A DNA stretch of 12,458 nt from Betaproteobacteria bacterium (GTDB taxonomy: Bacteria > Pseudomonadota > Gammaproteobacteria > Burkholderiales > SG8-39). The notes beneath the pieces are model-generated. The model was not told the DNA's origin. It searched no databases and was given only the letters and a program-made list of their open reading frames with translations. Numbering within the stretch: position 1 is the stretch's first letter; each line of letters opens with the position of its first letter. Location of the stretch: the NCBI GenBank assembly GCA_019237595.1, contig JAFAGU010000279.1, positions 1-12,458 on the forward strand, given 5' to 3'. The position numbers and the translations under genes were made by a program. This document shows, one piece after another, positions 1 through 6,232 of the stretch.

Positions 1-1420
1 GGCGGCGCTCGCGCGCATCCGGCTCGTAGGGCTGGCGGCTCGTGCGGCAGAGCTTCCTCACGAGGCGCTGCGCGACGATGCCGATGATGTTGCCGGCCAT
101 GATGTCGGGAACGATGCCGATGTCGAGCAAGCGCGGAATCGCGCCGACCGCGGAGTTGGTGTGTAGCGTCGAATACACCTGATGGCCCGTCATGGCGGCG
201 CGAAAGGCCATCTCGGCGGTTTCCTGGTCGCGCACTTCGCCTACGAGGATGGCGTCCGGGTCCTGGCGCATCATCGCGCGGATTCCATTCGCGAAGTCGA
301 GCTTCGCGGCCTCGGCGACCGAGGTCTGCCGAATGAGCGTCATCGGGTACTCGACCGGGTCCTCGAGCGTCATGATGTTGATGCCGTCGGAGTTGATGTG
401 GTTCAGGATCGAGTAGAGGGTGGTCGTCTTGCCGCTGCCGGTGGGCCCCGTGACGAGGATGATGCCCTCGGGCCTCGCGATCATGCGCTTGAGGAGCTCG
501 AGCTGCGCCTCCTCGAGGCCGAGCTTTTCGAGCGGCACGATGCCTTTTTGGCGGTCGAGGATGCGCAGCACGATGTTCTCGCCGTGCGTCGTCGGCAGGC
601 TCGCGACGCGGAAGTCGACCACCCGGCCCGACATCGTCGCGGAGATGCGCCCGTCCTGGGGCGCTCGGGTCTCGGCGATGTTCATCTTCGCCATGACCTT
701 GAGCCGCACGGCCATCGCAGGCCAATACGTCTTGTGCAGCGAGCGGATCTGGCGCAGCACGCCGTCGATCCGGTAGCGGATGCGCAGGAAATTCTGTTCC
801 GGCTCGAAGTGGATGTCGGAGGCGACCCGCTCCACCGCGTCGGCGAGCAGCGCGGAGATGAGGCGCACGACCGGCTGCGAGTATTCGTCGCCCTCGGCGA
901 TGGTCGCGTAGTCCACCTCGCCGGTCTCGATCTCGCGCAGGATGCCGTCGATCGAGAACTCGTGGCCGTAGTAATGCTCGATCGCGCGCTCGATCTCGGA
1001 ATCGCCGGCGAGGCGCAGCTCGATCTCGTAGTCGCCCTTCAGGTGGACGCGCAGCTGGTCCACCGCGACGATGTTGTTGGTGTCGGCGAGCGCGACGATG
1101 AACTTGCGCAGCTGCCGGTCGAGCGCCACCGGGAAGATGCGATAGCGGCGCGCCATCTCGCGCGGCAGCATCTTGAGCGCAGCCGGGTCGACGATGATGT
1201 GCGCAAGGTCGACCGACTGCAGGCCGAGCTTCTCGGAGAGCGCGTCGCGCAGCGTGGCCTCGGACACGAACCCGAGCTGCACGAGCAGCCGCCCGACCGG
1301 GACGTGCGATTTCGTCTGCTCGAGGAGCGCGATGCGCAGCTGGTCCTCGGTGAGGATCCCCTGGTCGATCAGGATCTGCCCGATGTGGCGCTTCGCCTGC
1401 GGATTCGCCGGGGAATTCAT
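1..1420 (-). CDS. mshE: MSHA-type pilus assembly ATPase (MshE/PilB/GspE family), 3' end cut off by window edge
   Basis: Cytoplasmic hexameric ATPase that powers polymerisation of a type IV (MSHA-like) pilus. 473 codons are visible and no stop is reached, so the C-terminus lies outside the window. Residues about 10-66 form two tandem MshEN-type repeats (hydrophobic-Gly-x-x-Leu ... Gly ... Leu pattern), a fold known to bind c-di-GMP in MshE. The ATPase core follows: Walker A GPTGSGKT at 325-332, a Walker B region ILVGE at 391-395, and a His-box TLHTNS after it. The family zinc motif is altered: C458 is present but the expected second Cys is S461. The start at 1420 is the only good ATG before the first repeat; there is no clear Shine-Dalgarno. 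It lies 69 bp after mshN on the same strand. A GspE of a type II secretion system is the alternative; MshM-, MshL- and MshN-like neighbours favour MSHA. Confidence 0.93.
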   Translation of the reverse strand, partial: MNSPANPQAKRHIGQILIDQGILTEDQLRIALLEQTKSHVPVGRLLVQLGFVSEATLRDALSEKLGLQSVDLAHIIVDPAALKMLPREMARRYRIFPVALDRQLRKFIVALADTNNIVAVDQLRVHLKGDYEIELRLAGDSEIERAIEHYYGHEFSIDGILREIETGEVDYATIAEGDEYSQPVVRLISALLADAVERVASDIHFEPEQNFLRIRYRIDGVLRQIRSLHKTYWPAMAVRLKVMAKMNIAETRAPQDGRISATMSGRVVDFRVASLPTTHGENIVLRILDRQKGIVPLEKLGLEEAQLELLKRMIARPEGIILVTGPTGSGKTTTLYSILNHINSDGINIMTLEDPVEYPMTLIRQTSVAEAAKLDFANGIRAMMRQDPDAILVGEVRDQETAEMAFRAAMTGHQVYSTLHTNSAVGAIPRLLDIGIVPDIMAGNIIGIVAQRLVRKLCRTSRQPYEPDARERR

Positions 1421-1482
1421 CAGGGAGTCATCATACCGGCGGGTGGGTCGGGCGGCTCGGAAAGAATGCGCGCCGAAGATGC

Positions 1483-1498
1483 GCGCGCTCTAGCGCGC
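1483..1498 (-). repeat. GC-rich hairpin around the mshN stop codon
   Basis: On the minus strand GCGCGC-TAGA-GCGCGC forms a 6-bp all-GC stem with the TAG stop of mshN in the loop. A third GCGCGC at 1468-1473 can pair alternatively with the middle tract (1481-1488), giving two mutually exclusive stems before mshE. ATTCTTTCC follows, too short and mixed for a confident terminator; it may set the mshN/mshE expression ratio. Confidence 0.4.
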
Positions 1499-2833
1499 AA
1501 GCTGCGCGATCCGCCCGCGCGCGGAAGCCGGGTCGAAGCTCGCGCCGTGCGCAGCCGCGAGCGAAAGCGCCCTCTGGTAGTACTCGAGGGCCGGCTTCGA
1601 CTGCCGAAGGTGATCGAGGCTCACCGCCAGGTTGTAGGCATAGTCGGCGTTTTCCGGGTCCGCGGCGAACGCCTTGAAGTATTGCTGCTGAGCCTCCGCC
1701 CAGCGCTGCTGCAAGGCGAGCTGGTTGCCGAGCGCGAAATTCAGCACGTGCGCCTGGGGATCGCCGGCGAGCAGCGTCTTGATCCGGCTTTCGGCCGCCA
1801 CCGGATCGACGCGCCCGGCGCGGAGCGACAGCAGGCCGGCTTGCGCGGTGGCATCGCGAGGATCGGTCTGGAGGAGCCGGAGGTAAGTCGCCTCCGCAGA
1901 TTCGAGGCGTCCGGCGCGCGTATCGATCGCCGCGAGGCCTAGGAGCGCATCTCGGTTTCCCGGCTCGTCCCGCAGCGCTTCTTCATAGGCGGATCGTGCC
2001 TGCGTGAGGTCCCCCGAGGTGAACGCGGCGTACCCGGATTGCACCTTCGAGTTGACTTGCGCCGGCGCTCGTGGCGCCGGCGCTTCCGCCGCAGCGCGCG
2101 CCTGTGCACGCGCCGGCGCGGGCGAGCGTTCCTTCACTGCGGGCGCCGTCCTGGGAATGAGCGGAGCCTCAACCGGTGGCGCAGGCGCCTGAGCGCGCGA
2201 GGGCGTCGCGGCGGCCGGTGCCGGCGTAACGGCGGGCGCAGGGGCCACGGAGGCGGCTGGAGCCGAGGGCAGGCCCGGGATCTGCGCGCCGACCGGAGAC
2301 GAGGTGATCGGACCCGCGGTGGAGCCGGCCGGACTCGCAGGCGCTGCCGCGACGGAGGCGGGTCGCTCGTTGCCCGACGGCTTCGGGTTGGTGTTGACGA
2401 GCGGCGCCGGCGGCCGCAACTGGTACCAGAAATAGCCCACCGTGCCGACCGCGAAGGCGCCGAGCACGCCGAGCACGATGTAGAACGGAAGCCGCGGATT
2501 GGGTTCCTTGAACTTCGCCTCGAACACCTTGCGCGCGGCGGCTCGCTCGAGCGATGCGTCGGTGCCGCCGCCCCCGCTTCGCGAAGGCGCCTCGGGAGCC
2601 GCAGCGCGCGGCGCTTCCCCGGGGGCTTTCTTCGGGGCAAGGTCATCGCTCAGGATCTCGAGCGGCTGCGAGATGTCGGGCAACTGCGTGCGCGTCGTGA
2701 CCTGCGCTGTCTCGCCGCTCGAGGGCTCGCTGGGCTGGAGCTGCAGCGCGGGCGACGGATCGACGCCGGCGTTGCGCTGCGCTTCTTCTTTCGCTTTCTC
2801 GGCCTTCTTGAGCGCTTCGAGGAGCAGGCTCAT
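1490..2833 (-). CDS. mshN: MSHA biogenesis TPR protein, MshN-like
   Basis: Probable inner-membrane-anchored periplasmic scaffold of the pilus machine; TPR repeats mediate protein-protein contacts. The 447-residue product starts with the short amphipathic MSLLLEALKKAEKAKEE segment typical of MshN/GspB-like proteins, has one transmembrane helix at about 116-138, then a long Pro/Ala-rich linker (about 140-260) and TPR-type helical repeats at about 262-425, with patterns such as AYEEAL and ALEYYQRAL. A longer reading frame begins at 2944, but the ATG at 2833 is chosen because AAAGGAG lies about 10 nt upstream inside the secretin gene and the conserved N-terminus begins there. The start is 1 bp beyond the secretin stop, so translation is probably coupled. 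The TAG stop sits in the loop of a GC-rich hairpin. Function is assigned from family and context; TPR proteins alone are not diagnostic. Confidence 0.85.
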   Translation of the reverse strand: MSLLLEALKKAEKAKEEAQRNAGVDPSPALQLQPSEPSSGETAQVTTRTQLPDISQPLEILSDDLAPKKAPGEAPRAAAPEAPSRSGGGGTDASLERAAARKVFEAKFKEPNPRLPFYIVLGVLGAFAVGTVGYFWYQLRPPAPLVNTNPKPSGNERPASVAAAPASPAGSTAGPITSSPVGAQIPGLPSAPAASVAPAPAVTPAPAAATPSRAQAPAPPVEAPLIPRTAPAVKERSPAPARAQARAAAEAPAPRAPAQVNSKVQSGYAAFTSGDLTQARSAYEEALRDEPGNRDALLGLAAIDTRAGRLESAEATYLRLLQTDPRDATAQAGLLSLRAGRVDPVAAESRIKTLLAGDPQAHVLNFALGNQLALQQRWAEAQQQYFKAFAADPENADYAYNLAVSLDHLRQSKPALEYYQRALSLAAAHGASFDPASARGRIAQLAR

Positions 2834-2834
2834 G

Positions 2835-4628
2835 TCACGGCTGCTCCTTTCCCGGCCGCACGAGCGGCGCCGTCTTCTGCTGGCTCGGACGGCGGAAGAA
2901 ATCCTCGCGGGGAAGCTGCTCGCGGAACGACCGGAAATCCCCATCGACGCTGGGATCCTTCACCACCGTCGCGCGCAGGAAGATCACGAGCTCCGTCTTC
3001 TGCGTGAGGTCGGCGCGTTGCGAGAGCACGTCGCCGATGATGGGGATGGTCCTCACGCCGGGTATGTTGGTGTCCGTGTTCTGCGTCTGGTCCTGCATCA
3101 GGCCTGCGAGCACCGCCACGTCGCCGCTCTGAAGGCGCAGGATGGAGTCGAACTCGCGCGTCTCGAAGAGCGGGATGTCGTTCTGCGTGATCTGCCCTTG
3201 CAAGGCGGGATTGGGATCTCGCGCCGAGCCGACCTGCCGCCGGATGGTGGGCTTGACGTTGAGCACGACGCTTTCGGCGTCGTTGATTTGCGGCAGCACC
3301 GCCATCATGAAGCCTTCCGCCGCGACGTTTGGCGTCGTCGTGAAGGAAGCCTGCAGCGTGACGCCGGTGCCGCCCGCCGCGATGGTGATCGGCTGCGTGG
3401 AAGGCGTGATCGTGAAGTAGATGATGTCGCGGGTGACCCGCAGCACCGCCGTCTGGTTGTTCAGCACCGAGAGCTTGGGACTGGAGAGCACGCGCACGTC
3501 GCCGAATTGCTCGAGCAAGCGGATGTTGAAAGAGAAGTTTCCGCTCGCCGATGTGTAGCCGATGAGGAACGGGTTGGGATTGAACCCGGTGGGCGGCGGG
3601 ATCTGCGGCTGCGAGAGCCGGATGCCGGTGCCGAGCGCGCTCAGCCGCTGCCAGTCGATTCCGCGCTGGTATTCGTTACGCAGCTGCACTTCGGCAACGG
3701 TGGCCTCGATGAGCACCTGGCGCTTCGCGCCCGCCATCACCTGATCGAGGAATTCCTGCACCCTTTCCTGCTGCTTGGAGTTGGCGCGGACATAGAGCAC
3801 CCCGCTTTCGCGGTTCGCGATGACCGAGGCGGCCTCCTGGAAGGTTGCCCCGCTCGCCGGCGCGCCAGCCGGGCTTCCGGGTGCCGCGGGTGCGGAACCG
3901 GCCGGCGTCGGGGCGGGCGCAGGCGTAGGGGCGGCGGGCGCTGGCGATGGTTGTCCGGCGCTTGCGGCGGTCGTGGAACCGGCAGGGGGCGCCGGAAGGA
4001 TACGATCCGTTTCCCGCAGGATCTCGCGCACGTTCTGGACGATCGACTCCCACAAGTGGTTCTGCGACGTCACTTCGATCGTCGAGGTCGCGCCCGTGGC
4101 CGTGGGGCTGCCGGTGCCGCCCGCCGTCGCGGAGGCCGCGCCGAATTGCGTCGATGCCGTCGTCCTCATGGCGACGTTCCGGTTCGCGCTGAGATAGTCG
4201 ATCTTGTAGGCGCGAAGGTAGGGCGTGTCGCGCATCACTACGAGCGTCTGGCCATCGATCTCGTAGCGCATGTCGATCTGGCGCGCGATGCGGGTGAGGA
4301 GCTGGGGCAGGGTCTGGTCCACCGCGTTCAAGGTGACGAGGCCGGTGAGCGACGGGTCGATATCGATCTGCAGTTTCGCGTCGCGCGCGAGCGCAAAGAG
4401 CAGCTCCTGCGCGGGCACTCGATTCACCACGACGCTGTACGTCTCCGGTTTGAGCGTCGGCGTGGGCTTGGGGAGGACTGGCGCCACCTGGACGGGCGGC
4501 GGAATCACGCCCTCGGGCCGAGGTTCATCCGCACGAATGTGTTGCGGGCTCGGCGGCAGCGGCGCTTGCGCGCACGCACCGGCCAGCACCAGCACCACTC
4601 CCAGCGCAGCGCGCATCCCCAGGTTCAT
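2835..4628 (-). CDS. mshL: Outer-membrane secretin of MSHA-type pilus, MshL
   Basis: Forms the multimeric outer-membrane channel through which the pilus leaves the cell. The 597-residue product has a lipoprotein-like signal (LVLAGAC, Cys19), an STN/secretin N-terminal region at about 63-135, a Ser/Thr/Gly-rich stretch, a very Pro/Ala-rich insert at about 211-261 and the secretin domain at about 301-557. The classic end of the secretin domain is clear: VLAGLMQDQ, then IPGVRTIPIIGDV and KTELVIFLRATVV. The start at 4628 is preferred over in-frame upstream ATGs at 4703 and 4658 because it gives a proper signal peptide and has GGGAGGGAG about 8-10 nt upstream. That ribosome site lies in a small hairpin. 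A PilQ- or GspD-type secretin is possible, but PilQ would normally carry AMIN domains, which I do not see. Confidence 0.9.
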   Translation of the reverse strand: MNLGMRAALGVVLVLAGACAQAPLPPSPQHIRADEPRPEGVIPPPVQVAPVLPKPTPTLKPETYSVVVNRVPAQELLFALARDAKLQIDIDPSLTGLVTLNAVDQTLPQLLTRIARQIDMRYEIDGQTLVVMRDTPYLRAYKIDYLSANRNVAMRTTASTQFGAASATAGGTGSPTATGATSTIEVTSQNHLWESIVQNVREILRETDRILPAPPAGSTTAASAGQPSPAPAAPTPAPAPTPAGSAPAAPGSPAGAPASGATFQEAASVIANRESGVLYVRANSKQQERVQEFLDQVMAGAKRQVLIEATVAEVQLRNEYQRGIDWQRLSALGTGIRLSQPQIPPPTGFNPNPFLIGYTSASGNFSFNIRLLEQFGDVRVLSSPKLSVLNNQTAVLRVTRDIIYFTITPSTQPITIAAGGTGVTLQASFTTTPNVAAEGFMMAVLPQINDAESVVLNVKPTIRRQVGSARDPNPALQGQITQNDIPLFETREFDSILRLQSGDVAVLAGLMQDQTQNTDTNIPGVRTIPIIGDVLSQRADLTQKTELVIFLRATVVKDPSVDGDFRSFREQLPREDFFRRPSQQKTAPLVRPGKEQP

Positions 4629-4724
4629 GCCCTGCCACTCCCTCCCGGAGGGAAGCATAACATGACGCGGCGCGGAGAAAGACCTCCTAAACGCCTGTCG
4701 CAACGGCGTTTTCGGATCCTTTGA
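4629..4724 (-). other. Intergenic spacer between mshM and mshL (96 bp)
   Basis: The longest non-coding stretch in the window. Read on the minus strand it begins with part of a direct repeat, GTCAAA-N4-GTCAAA (4720-4725 and 4730-4735, ten bases apart, overlapping the mshM stop). Next is a 7-bp stem with 9-nt loop (AAACGCC / GGCGTTT, 4689-4711), an AGGAGG (4683-4688) about 24 nt from the nearest in-frame ATG and so too far to serve it, and finally the mshL ribosome-site hairpin. The stem is not followed by a U-tract, so I do not call a terminator. An internal promoter or mRNA processing site is possible but unproven. Confidence 0.5.
4639..4653 (-). promoter_or_regulatory. Hairpin enclosing the mshL ribosome binding site
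   Basis: On the minus strand the mshL Shine-Dalgarno (GGGAGGGA) forms the 3' arm of a perfect 6-bp stem, TCCCTC / GAGGGA, with a 3-nt loop. In the mRNA this would hide the ribosome site. Seen in sequence; a regulatory role is inference, and G-rich ribosome sites can form such stems by chance. Confidence 0.4.
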
Positions 4725-6230
4725 CTAAATTTGACCGCGAAGTTCTGCGACGCTGCGCGGCGCGGCCCGGAACGCCTGTTGATAGCGCGGCGGCAAGCGC
4801 TTTGCGGCTTCCATGGCTTCTTCGCGGCTGGCGAACTCGCCATAGAGCACGTGGAGCCGGGTCGAGCCTGCGTTGGAAGCCGGCACCACGTATACGCTCT
4901 CGATGGGAACGAGGTCCGACGCGCGGCGCAAGAACCGCTCCATGCGGCCGGGGTCCACGTTGTCAGTCCAGAAGAGCTCCAGCGCATAGCGATCGCCAGG
5001 AGTCCGGGCAAGAAAGTCGCGGCTTGCGGCGAGGCGTCCCGCGAGAAGTTCCTGGCCACGCGGGGAATACGCTGCGAATCGGCGTTTGAGGGCGGCGGCC
5101 ATCTTCGGCGAGGGCTCTTCCTGAACGGCCGGAACGTCGGCCTTCTTTTCCGACGATGGCTCATTCGCCGCGAGCTTCACTTCTGCAGCCATCGGCGGCA
5201 CGGGCGGAGGCGCAGCCGGTGCAGTGGCAGCGGTCGCGGACGGAGGGCTCGACTGGGTTGCCGGCGCTTCGACCATCGGTTTCGGTTGAGCCTCCACTGC
5301 AGGCGGCGCCGGTGGTGGAGCGCCTTGTGAGATCCACCAGTGAATGCCTACTCCGGCTGCGAGGCCCGCAGCGAGGGCGCTTGCCGTGAAAGCCCACGCC
5401 GGCGCCGGTTTCCGCTTCGTAGCGAACTCCGAATCAGAGACCGCGGCTCGGACCTCTCGCTCGGTGACCGCATGCGCGTTTGCGCTGAAAGCCGCGAGCA
5501 GCGCCTTGTCCGCAAGAATGTTGATGCGCCGCGTGAGGCCTCCCGAGGCGCGCGTGATGAGGGAAAGCGCGCGGCCATTGAAGAGATCGGGCCCGCGGTA
5601 GCCGGCGGCCCGCATGCGGAACGAGATGTACTTGGCCACTTCGGGCTCCGAGAGGGGCCGCATGCGGAAGCTGTTCGTGATGCGGTCGCGCAGCTGCCTG
5701 AGGCCCGGCTTGGAAAGGGTCGCATCGAGCTCTGGCTGCCCGAAGAGGACGATCTGCAGCAGCTTGTGCCGGTTCGTCTCGAGGTTCGAGAGCAGCCGCA
5801 CCTGCTCGAGCGTATCGTCGGGCATGACGTGCGCCTCGTCGATCAGCACGACCACGCGCCTTCCCGCGGCGTACAGGCGGATGAGGCTTTCCTGCAGCTC
5901 GCGCAGCGCAACGCTCGTCCGCCCGTCGGGCAAGTTGAGGTCGAGCTCGTCCGCGATGGCGTGAAGGATCTCGTCCTTGGCAAGCGACGGCGTGGCGACG
6001 TAAAGGGTCTCAACATGCGGCGGCAGCCGTTCCATGAGGACCCGGCAGAGCATCGTTTTGCCGCTCCCTACCTCGCCCGACACCTTGACGATGCCCTCGT
6101 CATGGACCACTGCATAGACCAGGGCCTCGAGCGTGGCGCCGCGATCGGCGCCGTCGAAGAAGAAATCGGTATGCGGAGTGATGCGGAAGGCCGGCTCCGA
6201 GAGGCCGAAATGCTCGAGATAGAGCGCCAT
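4725..6230 (-). CDS. mshM: AAA ATPase with transmembrane segment and C-terminal SPOR domain (MshM/GspA/DamX-like)
   Basis: Membrane-bound AAA ATPase of the ExeA/GspA/MshM group, which in relatives helps secretin assembly across peptidoglycan. Of 501 residues, about 1-265 are the AAA domain: Walker A GEVGSGKT at 52-59, Walker B VVVLIDEAH at 126-134 and the family motif FGQPEL. A transmembrane helix follows at about 278-300, then a Pro/Ala-rich periplasmic linker (304-350), a helical stretch, and a SPOR-like domain at about 412-498 (YALELFWTDN ... LHVLYGEFASREEA), resembling the DamX C-terminus. SPOR domains bind denuded peptidoglycan; ExeA instead uses a different peptidoglycan-binding domain. 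MshM is usually about 300 residues, so this is a long form. The start lies 2 bp after the regulator stop, indicating coupling; the ribosome site is weak. The gene name rests on context, while the AAA-TM-SPOR layout is clear. Confidence 0.87.
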   Translation of the reverse strand: MALYLEHFGLSEPAFRITPHTDFFFDGADRGATLEALVYAVVHDEGIVKVSGEVGSGKTMLCRVLMERLPPHVETLYVATPSLAKDEILHAIADELDLNLPDGRTSVALRELQESLIRLYAAGRRVVVLIDEAHVMPDDTLEQVRLLSNLETNRHKLLQIVLFGQPELDATLSKPGLRQLRDRITNSFRMRPLSEPEVAKYISFRMRAAGYRGPDLFNGRALSLITRASGGLTRRINILADKALLAAFSANAHAVTEREVRAAVSDSEFATKRKPAPAWAFTASALAAGLAAGVGIHWWISQGAPPPAPPAVEAQPKPMVEAPATQSSPPSATAATAPAAPPPVPPMAAEVKLAANEPSSEKKADVPAVQEEPSPKMAAALKRRFAAYSPRGQELLAGRLAASRDFLARTPGDRYALELFWTDNVDPGRMERFLRRASDLVPIESVYVVPASNAGSTRLHVLYGEFASREEAMEAAKRLPPRYQQAFRAAPRSVAELRGQI

Positions 6231-6232
6231 TG

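Noticed and set aside
182..1942. 586-codon open frame on the plus strand opposite mshE/mshN
   Set aside because: It is antisense to clearly recognised genes, its translation is Arg/Asp/His-rich without any known motif, and it reflects high GC content in the third codon position.
4689..4711. Stem-loop AAACGCC/GGCGTTT as a rho-independent terminator after mshM
   Set aside because: In the direction of mshM transcription the stem is followed by AGGAGG, not a U-tract, and the stem is only 7 bp with A/T ends.
2499..4724. 741-codon plus-strand open frame opposite the secretin gene
   Set aside because: Antisense shadow of mshL/mshN: low-complexity Arg/Gly/Ala translation, no domain, no ribosome site.
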